Assembly (NCBI GenBank): GCA_020248945.1
Contig: JADCGQ010000050.1
Location: forward strand, 22,688-86,687
Reading direction: 5' to 3'
DNA: 64,000 bases
DNA from: Rubrivivax sp.
GTDB taxonomy: Bacteria; Pseudomonadota; Gammaproteobacteria; Burkholderiales; Burkholderiaceae_C
Position numbers and translations under genes: made by a program. Below the pieces are notes generated by a model, which did no database searches, had not been told where the DNA came from, and saw nothing but the letters and a program-made list of their open reading frames with translations. Below, in pieces: positions 52,731-62,297 of this stretch (positions are counted from its first letter, which is position 1; the number at the start of each line of letters is the position of its first letter).

Positions 52731-53761
52731 TGGCCTGCGCTGCATCGTGGCGGGCGCTGCGCCCGGTGGCGGTCTGCGCTGCGCTGGCCGCGTGCGCGCT
52801 GCCCGTGCTGGCGCAGCCCCAGCCGGCCCCCGAGGCCGCGCTGCCCGCGGCCGACGCCCGCCAGTGGCTGACGCGGGTGCAGCAGGCCGCTCGCATCGGC
52901 AACTACGAAGGCACGCTCGTCTACAGCGCCAGCGGGCAGCTGACGAGCTCGCGGGTGCGCCACTACTGGGTCGGCGAGCAGACCTTCGAGCTGCTCGAGT
53001 CGATGGACGGGCGCCCGCACCGCATCGTGCGCCACAACGACCGCGTGCAGACGCTGTGGCCGCAAAGCCGCGTGGCCGTGGTCGAGAAGCGCGACACGCT
53101 GCCCGGCTGGGGCACCACGCCGCAGGCGGTCGATCCGCTGGCGCTCGAGAGCTACGAGCTGCGCCCCGAGGGTGCGTCGCGCGTGGCCGGCCGCGAGGCG
53201 CAGGTGGTGCGCCTGCAGCCCCGCGACATGCTGCGCTATGCCCAGCGCCTGTGGGCCGACATCGCCACCGGGCTGATGCTGCGCGCCGATGTGCTGGCCG
53301 GCCCGTCGGAGCTGAACAAGGTGCTGGAGTCGCACGCCTTCTCCGAGATCGCGCTCGGCGTGAAGCCGCGGCCCGAGCAGGTGACGCAGTTGCTCGACCG
53401 CCTCGAGGGCTTTCAGGTGATGCGGCCGCAGCAGCAGCGCACCACGCTCGAGGCCGAGGGTTGGGCGGTGGCACGCCCCGTGAAGGGCTTCCAGCTCGCC
53501 GGCTGCCTGAAGCGCGGCATGGCCGCGGCCGGTGACCCTGGCACGGTGATGCAGGCCGTGTTCACTGACGGCCTCACGCACGTGTCGGTGTTCGTCGAGC
53601 CCTTCCAGCCCGAACGCCACCGCCAGGAGCTGCACGCCCAGCGCGGCGCCACGGCCACGCTGACGGCGCGGCGCGACGAGCACTGGATCACCGTCGTCGG
53701 CGACGTGCCAGTGCCGACGCTGCGCCTGTTTGCCGATGCCATCGAGCGCCGGCGCCCTTGA
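52730..53761 (+). CDS. rseB: Sigma-E regulator RseB/MucB
   Basis: A 343-aa periplasmic protein with a signal peptide ending near residue 29 (A-L-P-V-L-A-Q). Conserved parts are N-Y-E-G-T-L-V-Y near 56, V-R-H-Y-W-V-G near 75, R-I-V-R-H-N-D near 94 and the C-terminal V-F-V-E-P-F-Q region. It binds RseA and protects it from proteolysis until lipopolysaccharide or lipid signals displace it. The ATG overlaps the rseA stop by 1 nt. Confidence 0.95.
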   Translation: MACAASWRALRPVAVCAALAACALPVLAQPQPAPEAALPAADARQWLTRVQQAARIGNYEGTLVYSASGQLTSSRVRHYWVGEQTFELLESMDGRPHRIVRHNDRVQTLWPQSRVAVVEKRDTLPGWGTTPQAVDPLALESYELRPEGASRVAGREAQVVRLQPRDMLRYAQRLWADIATGLMLRADVLAGPSELNKVLESHAFSEIALGVKPRPEQVTQLLDRLEGFQVMRPQQQRTTLEAEGWAVARPVKGFQLAGCLKRGMAAAGDPGTVMQAVFTDGLTHVSVFVEPFQPERHRQELHAQRGATATLTARRDEHWITVVGDVPVPTLRLFADAIERRRP

Positions 53762-53793
53762 ATCCCCGTCCTTCGATTCCACCATCGGCCACC

Positions 53794-55272
53794 ATGAACC
53801 TCCGCATCCAAGCCCTCGCTCGCGCCGTCCCCTGGCTTACGCCCGCGCTGTTCAGTCTGGCGCTCGCCATGCCAGCCACCTTGCTGCCGGTGCAGCCTGC
53901 GCAAGCCCAGGCCACCGGGTTGCCCGACTTCACCGAACTGGTGGAGCGCGTCAGCCCCAGCGTCGTGAACATCCGCACCGCCGAGCGCCGCAGCACTGCC
54001 GGCAACGGCGGCGGTGGCATGGACCCGAACATGGAGGAGTTCCTGCGCCGCTTCGGCATCCCGATGCCGAACCAGCGCCCGGGCCCGCGCGGCAACAACC
54101 CGCGGGGCGAGGGCGACGAAGACGCCATGCCGCGCGGCGTGGGCTCGGGCTTCATCCTCAGCGCCGACGGCTTCATCATGACCAACGCGCACGTGGTCGA
54201 GGGTGCCGACGAGGTCATCGTCACGCTCACCGACAAGCGCGAGCTCAAAGCCCGCATCGTGGGCGCCGACCGCCGCACCGACGTGGCCGTGGTCAAGGTC
54301 GAGGCCACTGGTCTGCCCTTCGTGCGCATCGGCGACGTCAACCGTCTGAAGGTGGGCGAATGGGTGATGGCCATCGGCTCGCCCTTCGGCCTGGAGAACA
54401 CCGTCACCGCCGGCATCGTGAGCGCCAAGCAGCGCGACACCGGCGAATACCTGCCCTTCATCCAGACCGATGTCGCCATCAACCCGGGCAACTCCGGCGG
54501 CCCGCTGCTCAACCTGCGCGGTGAGGTCGTGGGCATCAACTCGCAGATCTACAGCCGCTCGGGCGGCTTCATGGGCATCAGCTTCGCGATCCCCATCGAC
54601 GAGGCCATGCGCGTGGCCGAGCAGCTGCGCACCGTGGGCCGCGTGATCCGCGGGCGCATCGGCGTGCAGATCGGGCAGGTCAGCAAGGACGTGGCCGAGT
54701 CCATCGGCCTGGGTGCGGCGCGCGGTGCGCTCGTCACCGGCGTCGAGCGCGATCAACCGGCCGACAAGGCCGGCGTCGAGGCCGGCGACATCATCCTGCG
54801 CGTCGACGGCAAGCCGGTGGAGCGCTCGGCCGACCTGCCGCGCCTGGTGGGTGGCCTCAAGCCAGGCACGAAGGCGGTGATGCAGGTGTTCCGCCGCGGC
54901 GCCACGCGCGAGCTCACGGTGAACATCGGCGAGTTCGAGGCCGAGCGCCCGGCCCGCCGAGCAGCTGCCGAACCCAATGCGCCGCCGGCCGCGGCCAAGA
55001 GCACGCTGGGCCTGGGTGTGAGCGATCTCACCGAGGCGCAGAAGCGCGAGCTGCGCGTGAAGGGTGGCGTGCGCGTCGACAGTGTCGAAGGCCCGGCCTC
55101 GCGCGCCGGCCTGCGCGAAGGCGACGTCATCCTCTCGCTCGACAACACCGAGATCACCGACCTGCGCCAGTTCAACGCCACCGTGCAGCGGCTGGAGAAG
55201 TCGCGCGCCGTGACGGCCTTGGTGCGCCGCGGCGAGTGGGTGAACTACGTGGTCATCCGGCTCGGCCGCTGA
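53794..55272 (+). CDS. mucD: Periplasmic serine protease MucD/DegP (Do family)
   Basis: A 492-aa HtrA protease. Signal peptide to about residue 40 (A-Q-A-Q-A). Catalytic triad H133 (T-N-A-H-V-V), D163 (R-T-D-V-A-V), S234 (G-N-S-G-G-P-L). Two PDZ domains lie near 275-360 and 400-490. It degrades or refolds envelope proteins and is normally under RpoE control, which fits its place after rpoE-rseA-rseB. The ATG at 53794 is preferred over an in-frame TTG at 53758 because it begins a proper signal peptide. Confidence 0.97.
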   Translation: MNLRIQALARAVPWLTPALFSLALAMPATLLPVQPAQAQATGLPDFTELVERVSPSVVNIRTAERRSTAGNGGGGMDPNMEEFLRRFGIPMPNQRPGPRGNNPRGEGDEDAMPRGVGSGFILSADGFIMTNAHVVEGADEVIVTLTDKRELKARIVGADRRTDVAVVKVEATGLPFVRIGDVNRLKVGEWVMAIGSPFGLENTVTAGIVSAKQRDTGEYLPFIQTDVAINPGNSGGPLLNLRGEVVGINSQIYSRSGGFMGISFAIPIDEAMRVAEQLRTVGRVIRGRIGVQIGQVSKDVAESIGLGAARGALVTGVERDQPADKAGVEAGDIILRVDGKPVERSADLPRLVGGLKPGTKAVMQVFRRGATRELTVNIGEFEAERPARRAAAEPNAPPAAAKSTLGLGVSDLTEAQKRELRVKGGVRVDSVEGPASRAGLREGDVILSLDNTEITDLRQFNATVQRLEKSRAVTALVRRGEWVNYVVIRLGR

Positions 55273-55455
55273 AATCCGCACCACGAACCGCGGTTCCGGC
55301 GGCCGGCAAGTCGACTGGCCGACCGGGTCTTTCCACATCGTGGAAGGCGGATGAGGCGGTTTCGTGTGCCGGTCATCGGTGGGCTGTCACACAAACCGGT
55401 TCCGCGGCGTGCCACAAGTTAGTGGTCTATCACTTCACACCGAACAGGCGGGGGA

Positions 55456-55475
55456 TTAGACCGGCCGCCGTCTAA
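55456..55475. repeat. 6-bp inverted repeat, possible operator
   Basis: TTAGAC (55456-55461) and GTCTAA (55470-55475) flank 8 bp centred on CGGCCG. A -10-like TAAAAT (55473-55478) overlaps the right arm, so a bound regulator could block a promoter there. No -35 is apparent, so the promoter is doubtful. Confidence 0.4.
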
Positions 55476-55560
55476 AATCAGCCTCAAGAGCGGCCGATTC
55501 AGCTGCTTCCGAGGCCGGGCGTCGCGGTGCCGCGACAGCCTTCCAGGGTTCTGCCGGGGT

Positions 55561-55580
55561 TGTTGATAATCTGTGGATAA
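55561..55580 (-). promoter_or_regulatory. Tandem DnaA-box-like sites
   Basis: TGTGGATAA at 55572-55580 is a perfect DnaA box read on the minus strand (TTATCCACA). TGTTGATAA at 55561-55569 is the same box with one mismatch, in the same orientation, 11 bp away. No dnaA, dnaN or AT-rich unwinding element is near, so this is not an origin. DnaA as a local regulator is possible. Confidence 0.5.
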
Positions 55581-55651
55581 CTTTCTCTGTCTGAAACCCG
55601 CAACGGCCGGAAATGCAGCATTGGCGCGGGTTCCCGGCCGATCCTTTTGGC

Positions 55652-55657
55652 TACAAT
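55652..55657 (+). promoter_or_regulatory. Candidate -10 box of the small RNA
   Basis: TACAAT (five of six to consensus) lies 4 bp before the first arm of the RNA stem, with transcription start expected about 55660-55665. The -35 is weak; TTCCCG at 55631-55636 is at 15 bp. Confidence 0.45.
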
Positions 55658-55660
55658 GGA

Positions 55661-55728
55661 CTTCCAACAAGCAGTTGCCAAACGTTCTGTTGGAAGGCGC
55701 GTCATCCTTTTGGACGCGCCTTTTTTTT
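55661..55728 (+). ncRNA. Candidate small RNA: stem-loop plus intrinsic terminator
   Basis: CTTCCAACA at 55661-55669 pairs perfectly with TGTTGGAAG at 55688-55696 around an 18-nt loop, and the 3' arm runs straight into a strong terminator hairpin (55696-55728). With the TACAAT -10 box just upstream, the transcript would be about 65-70 nt. It has no open reading frame of note. Size and two-hairpin design recall the Rfam Betaproteobacteria toxic small RNA family, but I cannot run a covariance search, so the identity is only a suggestion. The CUUCC in the arm is complementary to Shine-Dalgarno sequences. Confidence 0.65.
55696..55728 (+). terminator. Rho-independent terminator
   Basis: GGCGCGTC (55696-55703) and GACGCGCC (55713-55720) form an 8-bp GC-rich stem with a 9-nt loop, followed by eight T residues (55721-55728). 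This is the clearest intrinsic terminator in the window. It lies over 420 bp after mucD and so more probably ends the small RNA. Confidence 0.9.
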
Positions 55729-55739
55729 GGTTCCGGCCC

Positions 55740-55801
55740 GGCCCTTCGGGCCTTCACATCGCACGGCGATGTGAGCCTGCACCGCAGCCACTTCGTGGCT
55801 G
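55740..55801 (+). promoter_or_regulatory. Three consecutive hairpins before lepA
   Basis: GGCCC-TTC-GGGCC at 55740-55752; TCACATCGC-ACG-GCGATGTGA at 55754-55774 (perfect 9-bp stem); CAGCCAC-TTC-GTGGCTG at 55785-55801 (7-bp stem). None has a T-run. They would lie in a lepA leader RNA, possibly affecting its stability or translation, or they may be a dispersed hairpin repeat. Confidence 0.6.
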
Positions 55802-55835
55802 TAGCTCGGCGCGCGGCAGCAGGCCCATCTAGACC

Positions 55836-57644
55836 ATGAATCACATCCGCAACTTCTCCATCATTGCCCACATCGACCACGGCAAGAGCACGTTGGCCGA
55901 CCGGATCATCCAGCGCTGCGGGGGCTTGAGCGACCGCGAGATGGAAGCGCAGGTGCTCGACTCGATGGACATCGAGCGCGAGCGCGGCATCACTATCAAG
56001 GCGCAGACCGCGGCGCTCGAATACACGGCGCGTGATGGCAAGGTCTACAACCTCAACCTCATCGACACGCCGGGCCACGTCGACTTTTCTTACGAAGTGA
56101 GCCGCTCGCTCAGCGCCTGCGAGGGTGCGCTGCTCGTCGTCGATGCGAGCCAGGGCGTCGAGGCGCAGACGGTGGCCAACTGCTACACCGCGCTCGAGCT
56201 CGGCGTCGAGGTCGTGCCGGTGCTCAACAAGATGGACCTGCCCTCGGCCGACCCCGAGAACGCCAAGTCCGAGATCGAAGACGTCATCGGCATCGACGCC
56301 GACCAGGCCATCCCCTGCAGCGCCAAGACGGGCATGGGCATCGACGAGATCCTCGAGGCCGTGATCGCGCGCATGCCGGCGCCGCGCGGCAACCCCGACG
56401 GCCCGCCGCGGGCCATGATCATCGACAGCTGGTTCGACAACTACGTCGGCGTCGTCATGCTGGTGCGCGTGGTCGACGGGCGCCTGGGCCGCGGCGAGCG
56501 CATCCGCATGATGGCCACCAACACCGTCTACGGCATCGAGCACATGGGCGTGTTCACGCCCAAGAGCGTGCCGCGCGAGGTGCTGCGCGCTGGCGAGGTG
56601 GGCTTCGTCATCTGCGGCATCAAGGAACTGCAGGCGGCCAAGGTCGGCGACACGATCACGCTCGAGAAGAAGCTCACCAACAACGCCGGGCCGGCGGCAG
56701 AGCCGCTGCCGGGCTTCAAGGAGATCCAGCCGCAGGTGTTTGCCGGGCTGTACCCCACCGAGGCCAGCGAGTACGACCAGCTGCGCGACGCGCTCGAGAA
56801 GCTCAAGCTCAACGACAGCAGCCTGCGCTACGAGCCCGAGGTGAGCCAGGCGCTGGGCTTCGGCTTCCGCTGCGGCTTTCTCGGCCTGCTGCACATGGAG
56901 ATCGTGCAGGAGCGCCTGGAGCGCGAGTTCGACCAGGACCTCGTGACCACCGCGCCCAGCGTGGTGTACGAGGTCGAGCTGAACGACGGCACCGTGCTGG
57001 AGGTCGAGAACCCGAGCAAGATGCCCGACCTCGGCCGCATCCGCGAGATCCGCGAGCCCATCGTCACCGTGCACCTGTACATGCCGCAAGACAGCGTCGG
57101 CCCGGTCATGACGCTGGCCAACCAGAAGCGCGGCCTGCAGATGAACATGGCCTACCACGGCAAGCAGGTCATGCTGACCTACGAGCTGCCGCTGGCGGAG
57201 ATCGTGCTGGACTTCTTCGACAAGCTCAAGAGCGTGTCGCGCGGCTACGCGAGCATGGACTACGAGTTCAAGGAGTACCGCGCCGCCGACGTCGTGAAGG
57301 TCGACATCATGATCAACGGCACCCGCGTCGACCCGCTGGCCATGATCGTGCACCGCGCGCAGAGCCAGTACCGCGGCCGCGCCGTCGCCAGCAAGATGCG
57401 CGAGCAGATCCCGCGCCAGATGTACGACGTGGCCATCCAGGCCGCCATCGGCGCCAACATCATCGCCCGCGAAGACATCAAGGCCCTGCGCAAGAACGTG
57501 CTGGCAAAATGCTACGGCGGCGACGTCTCGCGCAAGAAGAAGCTGCTTGAGAAGCAGAAGGCCGGCAAGAAGCGCATGAAGCAGATCGGCACGGTCGAGG
57601 TGCCGCAGGAAGCCTTCCTCGCCATCCTGCAGGTCGACGATTGA
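55836..57644 (+). CDS. lepA: Elongation factor 4 (LepA)
   Basis: A 602-aa translational GTPase. G1 A-H-I-D-H-G-K-S-T near residue 11, D-T-P-G-H-V-D-F near 76, N-K-M-D near 130, and the LepA-specific C-terminal domain ending near [10 protein letters not shown]. It acts on stalled or mis-positioned ribosomes and initiation. Length equals the family norm. Starts at an ATG with no strong ribosome-binding site, after a hairpin-rich leader; lepB follows by 25 nt. Confidence 0.98.
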   Translation: MNHIRNFSIIAHIDHGKSTLADRIIQRCGGLSDREMEAQVLDSMDIERERGITIKAQTAALEYTARDGKVYNLNLIDTPGHVDFSYEVSRSLSACEGALLVVDASQGVEAQTVANCYTALELGVEVVPVLNKMDLPSADPENAKSEIEDVIGIDADQAIPCSAKTGMGIDEILEAVIARMPAPRGNPDGPPRAMIIDSWFDNYVGVVMLVRVVDGRLGRGERIRMMATNTVYGIEHMGVFTPKSVPREVLRAGEVGFVICGIKELQAAKVGDTITLEKKLTNNAGPAAEPLPGFKEIQPQVFAGLYPTEASEYDQLRDALEKLKLNDSSLRYEPEVSQALGFGFRCGFLGLLHMEIVQERLEREFDQDLVTTAPSVVYEVELNDGTVLEVENPSKMPDLGRIREIREPIVTVHLYMPQDSVGPVMTLANQKRGLQMNMAYHGKQVMLTYELPLAEIVLDFFDKLKSVSRGYASMDYEFKEYRAADVVKVDIMINGTRVDPLAMIVHRAQSQYRGRAVASKMREQIPRQMYDVAIQAAIGANIIAREDIKALRKNVLAKCYGGDVSRKKKLLEKQKAGKKRMKQIGTVEVPQEAFLAILQVDD

Positions 57645-57669
57645 GCCTTAGGTCCCCAGCCCCCACCGC

Positions 57670-58638
57670 ATGAGCACACTCACCGCAGCGCTGTACGGCG
57701 CCCTGATCGTCTACCTCGGCGGCTGGTTTCTCGGCTTCTGGAGCGGCAACTTCTCGTTGCTGCTGTTCGTGCTGACGGTGGTCACGCTGATGTTCTGGCT
57801 CGGCGAGCGCTTTCGCTTCAAGCCCGCCCGCGAGGCGGCCGCCGCCGAACTCGAGCGACAGGACGCCGCGCGCCGGGCCGAACTGGCCAGCAAGGGCATC
57901 GACAAGGTCGACGGCAACGTCGTCGAAGCGCGCGAGCGCCTGCTGATGCAGCCCTGGTGGCTCGACTGGACCGCGGGCCTGTTCCCGGTGATCCTGATCG
58001 TCTTCCTGCTGCGCAGCTTTCTGTTCGAGCCGTTCAAGATCCCGTCGGGCTCGATGATCCCCACGCTGCTGGTGGGTGATCTCATCCTCGTCAACAAGTT
58101 CCACTACGGCGTGCGCCTGCCGGTGATCAACAAGAAGATCATCGACAACAACGCGGTCGAGCGCGGCGACGTGATGGTGTTCCGCTACCCGGTCGATCCG
58201 CGGCAGGACTACATCAAGCGCGTCGTGGCGGTGCCCGGCGACACGGTGGCCTGGGTCAACCAGAAGCTGCAGCTCAACGGCCAGCCGGTGCCCACCACGG
58301 CGCAGGGCGAATTCTTCGAGGCCGACTCGCTGCGCTACGAGCCGCAGTTCTCTGAAAAGCTCGGCAAGGTGGAGCACAAGATCCTCGTCGACCCGCGCCG
58401 CCAGTCGTGGTTCGGCCCCGATCCCAAGACCTTCCCGTTCGCGGACCAGTGCCGCTACACCGCCGAGGGCATGAGCTGCACCGTGCCTGCCGGCCACTAC
58501 TTCGTGATGGGCGACAACCGCGACAACTCCCAGGATTCGCGATACTGGGGCTTCGTGCCCGACGAGAATATCGTCGGCAAGGCGTTCTTCGTCTGGATGA
58601 ACTTCGGCAACCTCGGGCGCATCGGCGCGTTCCACTGA
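57670..58638 (+). CDS. lepB: Signal peptidase I
   Basis: A 322-aa inner-membrane protease that removes Sec signal peptides. Membrane segments lie near residues 1-40 (two) and 100-118. Catalytic Ser is in P-S-G-S-M-I-P-T-L near 134 and the Lys in [11 protein letters not shown] near 182; [14 protein letters not shown] is the closing box. Adjacent to lepA as in most bacteria. Confidence 0.97.
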   Translation: MSTLTAALYGALIVYLGGWFLGFWSGNFSLLLFVLTVVTLMFWLGERFRFKPAREAAAAELERQDAARRAELASKGIDKVDGNVVEARERLLMQPWWLDWTAGLFPVILIVFLLRSFLFEPFKIPSGSMIPTLLVGDLILVNKFHYGVRLPVINKKIIDNNAVERGDVMVFRYPVDPRQDYIKRVVAVPGDTVAWVNQKLQLNGQPVPTTAQGEFFEADSLRYEPQFSEKLGKVEHKILVDPRRQSWFGPDPKTFPFADQCRYTAEGMSCTVPAGHYFVMGDNRDNSQDSRYWGFVPDENIVGKAFFVWMNFGNLGRIGAFH

Positions 58639-58649
58639 AGGCCTCTCCC

Positions 58650-59036
58650 ATGACCCGTTCCGGCTCACACCGTCCGCGTACGGCACAACGCGGGCTCACG
58701 CTGTTCGGCCTGTTGTTCTGGGCCCTCGCTGCCGGCTTCGTCGGCTACCTGCTGGTGCGCGTGCTGCCCACCGTGAACGAGTACGTCACGATCCAGCGCG
58801 CCATCGACAAGATCGCGGCCGAGCAGCCGGCCACCGTGGCCGAAGCCCGCGCCTCCTTTGACCGCCAGAAGGACGTCGAGTTCTCGATCAGTGCCGTCAG
58901 CGGCAAGGACCTCGAGGTGACGAAGGAAAACGACCGCGTCGTGCTGGCCTTTGCCTACGACAAGGAGATCCCGGTCATGGGGCCGGTGTACATCTTGATC
59001 AAGTACCAAGGCCGCTCCAAGGGCGGCGGTCGTTGA
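58650..59036 (+). CDS. DUF4845 membrane protein
   Basis: A 128-aa protein with one hydrophobic segment near residues 16-40, beginning R-G-L-T-L-F-G-L-L-F-W, somewhat like a type IV pilin start but lacking the usual glutamate. The rest is a small extracytoplasmic domain. DUF4845 genes lie between lepB and rnc across betaproteobacteria and gammaproteobacteria, with no known function. A gap of 11 nt follows lepB. Confidence 0.9.
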   Translation: MTRSGSHRPRTAQRGLTLFGLLFWALAAGFVGYLLVRVLPTVNEYVTIQRAIDKIAAEQPATVAEARASFDRQKDVEFSISAVSGKDLEVTKENDRVVLAFAYDKEIPVMGPVYILIKYQGRSKGGGR

Positions 59037-59067
59037 TGGCGGCACTCGATGGCGGGCTCAACCCAAC

Positions 59068-59784
59068 GTGGCTTCTGAAGCACGACCGTCGCTGGCGCTG
59101 ACCCCCGCCCTCGAGGCGCTGCAGCGCCGCGTCGGCCACCGCTTCACCAGCCCGGGGCTGCTGCAGCGCGCGCTCACGCACCGCAGCTTCGGCGCCGAGC
59201 ACAACGAGCGGCTCGAGTTCCTCGGCGACGCCGTGCTGGCGCTGGCGGTGTCGGAGCTGCTGTTCGAACGGTTTTCGGGCAGCGACGAAGGCGACCTGAC
59301 GCGCGTGCGCGCCCACCTCGTGCGCGAAGACAGCCTGCACCGTGCCGCGCTGACGCTGGGCCTGCCCGACCTGCTGCGCCTGTCGGAAGGCGAAGCCCGC
59401 GGCGGCGGCGCGCAGCGCGCGTCGATCCTGGCCGATGCCGTTGAGGCGCTGATCGGCGCCGTGTTCCAGGACGGCGGCTACACCAAGGCGCGGGCGCTGG
59501 TGCAGAGCCTCTTCGGCGAGGTCATCCAGGCCACCGAGGCCGACAGCTGGAGCAAGGACGCCAAGACCGAACTCCAGGAATGGCTGCAGGCGCGGCGCAT
59601 CGCCGTGCCCAGCTACCGCATCGCGGCCACCCGCGGCCAGGCGCACGCGCAGACCTTCGAGGTCGAGTGTGCGGTGCCGGCGCTCGACAAACTGGCGCGC
59701 GGCATCGGCCGCTCGCGCCGCGCCGCCGAGCAGGAGGCCGCACGCCAACTGCTCGCGGAACTGAAAGCGCAGGACGCCTCTTGA
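59068..59784 (+). CDS. rnc: Ribonuclease III
   Basis: A 238-aa enzyme that cleaves double-stranded RNA in rRNA and mRNA maturation. The catalytic motif [11 protein letters not shown] is near residue 50 and [10 protein letters not shown] near 125. The double-stranded RNA-binding domain covers ~165-235 (T-E-L-Q-E-W-L-Q). Starts at a GTG; era overlaps its stop. Confidence 0.97.
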   Translation: MASEARPSLALTPALEALQRRVGHRFTSPGLLQRALTHRSFGAEHNERLEFLGDAVLALAVSELLFERFSGSDEGDLTRVRAHLVREDSLHRAALTLGLPDLLRLSEGEARGGGAQRASILADAVEALIGAVFQDGGYTKARALVQSLFGEVIQATEADSWSKDAKTELQEWLQARRIAVPSYRIAATRGQAHAQTFEVECAVPALDKLARGIGRSRRAAEQEAARQLLAELKAQDAS

Positions 59785-60719
59785 ACACCGAACCCCATCC
59801 CCCGCAGCGCTGCGGTCTCGTGGCCATCGTCGGCCGCCCCAACGTGGGCAAGAGCACGCTGCTCAACGCGCTGGTGGGCCAGAAGGTCAGCATCACCAGC
59901 GCCAAGGCGCAGACCACGCGCCACCGCATCACCGGCATCCGCACGGTGGGGGCGTCGCAGTTCGTGTTCGTCGACACGCCGGGCTTCCAGACTCGACACG
60001 GCCAGGCGCTGAACCGCACGCTCAACCGCACGGTGCTGGGCACGCTGTCCGATGTGGACGTGGTGCTCTTCGTCTGCGAGGCCGGCCGCTTTGGGCTGCC
60101 CGACGCGCAGGTGCTGGCGCTGCTGCAAGGCGAGGGCATGGAGGGCAAGCCGGTGCTGCTGGTGGCCAACAAGCTCGATGCGCTGGCGCGCCGGCAGGAC
60201 GTGCTGCCCTGGCTGCGCAGCATGCAGGAGCGCCATGCCTTCGCCGAGTTCGTGCCCATGAGCGCCAACAAGGCCGCCGATGTCGAGCGACTGCTCGGCA
60301 TCGTCGAGAAGCACCTGCCCGAGCAGCCCTGGTTCCACGAGGAGGACGCGCTCACCGACCGCAGCGAACGCTTCATGGCCGGCGAGATGATCCGCGAGAA
60401 GCTGTTCCGCCTGACCGGCGACGAACTGCCCTACACCAGCACCGTGGTGGTGGAGAAGTTCGAGGAAGAAGACCCCGAGGCCGAGGCTGAAGGCCGGCCG
60501 CGCCGCGTGCGCGTGGCTGCCAGCATCGTGGTCGAGCGCGACGCCCACAAAGGCATGGTCATCGGCGAAGGCGGCGAGCGACTCAAGCGCATCGGCTCCG
60601 AGGCCCGCCAGGAGCTCGAGCGCCTGTGGGGCGCGCGCGTGTTCCTCGAGCTCTGGGTCAAGGTGCGTTCGGGCTGGGCCGACGACGAAGCCCATCTGCG
60701 GAGCTATGGCTACGAGTAG
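59781..60719 (+). CDS. era: GTPase Era
   Basis: A 312-aa GTPase needed for 30S subunit assembly. G-R-P-N-V-G-K-S-T near residue 16-24, D-T-P-G-F near 64, N-K-L-D near 130. The KH RNA-binding domain is near 230-300 ([15 protein letters not shown]). The start is a TTG that overlaps the rnc stop (TTGA at 59781-59784); no ATG or usable GTG lies before the G1 loop, so the rare start codon is well supported. Confidence 0.96.
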   Translation: MNTEPHPPQRCGLVAIVGRPNVGKSTLLNALVGQKVSITSAKAQTTRHRITGIRTVGASQFVFVDTPGFQTRHGQALNRTLNRTVLGTLSDVDVVLFVCEAGRFGLPDAQVLALLQGEGMEGKPVLLVANKLDALARRQDVLPWLRSMQERHAFAEFVPMSANKAADVERLLGIVEKHLPEQPWFHEEDALTDRSERFMAGEMIREKLFRLTGDELPYTSTVVVEKFEEEDPEAEAEGRPRRVRVAASIVVERDAHKGMVIGEGGERLKRIGSEARQELERLWGARVFLELWVKVRSGWADDEAHLRSYGYE

Positions 60720-61506
60720 ATCGGTGCGTCGCCCGGCGGCGCCGCAGCCGGCCTACGTGCTGCAGCGCCACGACTGGAGCGAGAGCAGCCTGATCGTCGA
60801 GCTGTTCACGCGCGGCCTGGGCCGCGTGGTGACGGTGGCGCGGGGCGCCAAGAAGCCCACCTCGAACTACCGGCCGCTGCTGCTGCCGTTTCAGCCGGTG
60901 ATGGTGATGCTCGGTGCCCCACCCAAGGCCGCCGAAGACGGGGCCGACCGCGAGCTGCTGCCGCTGCGCAGCGCCGAATGGGCCGGCGGCCAGCCGCTGG
61001 TGCGCGGCGCGGCGCTCTTCAGCGCCTTCTACCTGAACGAGCTGCTGCTCAAGGGCCTGGCGCGGCAAGACCCGCACGAGGCCCTGTTCGACGCCTACGC
61101 CGCCGCGCTGGCGGCCTTGGCCAGCCTGCCCACCGCGCGCGACGAGCCCGCGGTGCTGCGTGCCTTCGAGCTGGTGCTGCTGCGCGAGACGGGCCTGCTG
61201 CCTGATCTCTCAGTGGCCACGCTCACGGCAGAGCCTTTGGCCGAAGACGGCAGCTACGCGCTCGACGCCACGCACGGTCTGGTGGCCGCCGTGCAGGGCC
61301 CGAGCGGCGCGCGCTGGGTGGCGCTGGAGGCCGCGCTCGGCGTGGCGCAGGGCGCGCGCCGCTTCGAGGCGCTGCGCAGTACCTGCCAGGGCGTGGCCGG
61401 CTCGCTGCGCCGGCCTCTGCAGGGCCTGCTTCACTATCATCTGGGCCACACGCCGATGCGCACGCGCGAGGTCTGGCAAGGCGTGCAGACACTGCTCCCG
61501 ACATGA
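60706..61506 (+). CDS. recO: DNA repair protein RecO
   Basis: A 266-aa protein that loads RecA at gaps with RecR. Recognisable parts are [22 protein letters not shown] near residue 45 and A-F-Y-L-N-E-L-L near 107. The zinc-binding cysteines of some RecO proteins are absent, as in most proteobacteria. The start overlaps era by 14 nt and its stop overlaps pdxJ by 4 nt. Confidence 0.95.
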   Translation: MATSRSVRRPAAPQPAYVLQRHDWSESSLIVELFTRGLGRVVTVARGAKKPTSNYRPLLLPFQPVMVMLGAPPKAAEDGADRELLPLRSAEWAGGQPLVRGAALFSAFYLNELLLKGLARQDPHEALFDAYAAALAALASLPTARDEPAVLRAFELVLLRETGLLPDLSVATLTAEPLAEDGSYALDATHGLVAAVQGPSGARWVALEAALGVAQGARRFEALRSTCQGVAGSLRRPLQGLLHYHLGHTPMRTREVWQGVQTLLPT

Positions 61507-62297
61507 ACCCACTCGTCCTCGACGCCTCGCCACACGGCCGTGCCGGCACCGCCTTGTCGGTGAACGTCAACAAGATCGCGCTGTTGCGCAACACGCGCCA
61601 CCTCGGCATCCCGAGCGTCGTGCACGCGGCCACGCTGTGCCTGCAGGCCGGCGCCGACGGCATCACCGTGCACCCGCGGCCCGACGAGCGCCACATCCGC
61701 GCCCACGACGTGCACGAACTGGCCGCATTGATGCAGCAGTGGCCGCAGGCCGAATACAACATCGAGGGCAACCCGTTCCACAACCTGATGGACTTCATCA
61801 GGGTGGTGAAGCCGCACCAGGCCACCTTCGTGCCCGATGCCGAAGGCCAGTTCACCAGCGACCACGGCTGGAACCTCGCCACCGAGAGCGCTCGCCTGCG
61901 GCCGCTGATCGACGAGTGCCATGCCCTGGGCGTGCGCGTGAGCCTCTTCATGGACGCCGATGCCGCCGCCATGCCCGCGGCGCGCGTCGTCGGCGCCGAC
62001 CGCGTGGAGCTCTACACCGAGCCCTACGCCGCCGCGCACGGCACGCCGCAGCAGGCCGAGCAGCTGGCGCGTTTTGCCGCCGCCGCGCAAGCCGCACACG
62101 CCGCCGGCCTGGGCGTGAACGCCGGACACGATCTGAACCAGCCCAACCTACTGAACTTCCTGCGCGCGGTGCCCGGCGTGGCCGAGGTCTCGATCGGCCA
62201 CGCGCTGGTGGCCGATGCGCTGGAGCACGGCCTGCCCGAGACCGTGCGCGCCTACCGCCGCGCCATCGCAGCGGCGCAGCAGGGGGCCGCGCGGTGA
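61503..62297 (+). CDS. pdxJ: Pyridoxine 5'-phosphate synthase
   Basis: A 264-aa enzyme that joins 3-amino-2-oxopropyl phosphate and deoxyxylulose 5-phosphate. Family blocks are [14 protein letters not shown] near residue 19, [16 protein letters not shown] near 51, and [10 protein letters not shown] near 203. The stop overlaps the acpS GTG by 4 nt, the usual order recO-pdxJ-acpS. Confidence 0.97.
   Translation: MNPLVLDASPHGRAGTALSVNVNKIALLRNTRHLGIPSVVHAATLCLQAGADGITVHPRPDERHIRAHDVHELAALMQQWPQAEYNIEGNPFHNLMDFIRVVKPHQATFVPDAEGQFTSDHGWNLATESARLRPLIDECHALGVRVSLFMDADAAAMPAARVVGADRVELYTEPYAAAHGTPQQAEQLARFAAAAQAAHAAGLGVNAGHDLNQPNLLNFLRAVPGVAEVSIGHALVADALEHGLPETVRAYRRAIAAAQQGAAR

Larger units (their letters stand above)
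55273..55835. other. 563-bp gene-free stretch between mucD and lepA
   Basis: No protein-coding gene is supported. In order it holds: a short TTCCAC/GTGGAA dyad near 55335; an inverted repeat with an overlapping -10-like TAAAAT near 55456-55478; two DnaA-box-like sites at 55561-55580; a candidate small RNA with its own terminator at 55661-55728; and three hairpins up to the lepA start. No clear terminator for mucD is seen. Confidence 0.8.

Noticed and set aside
55561..55580. Replication origin based on the DnaA boxes
   Set aside because: Only two boxes, no AT-rich element, and no dnaA, dnaN, parAB or gidA nearby.
55696..55728. Terminator of mucD
   Set aside because: It is more than 420 bp from the mucD stop, with a -10 box and a perfectly paired stem directly in front of it; a separate small transcript explains it better.
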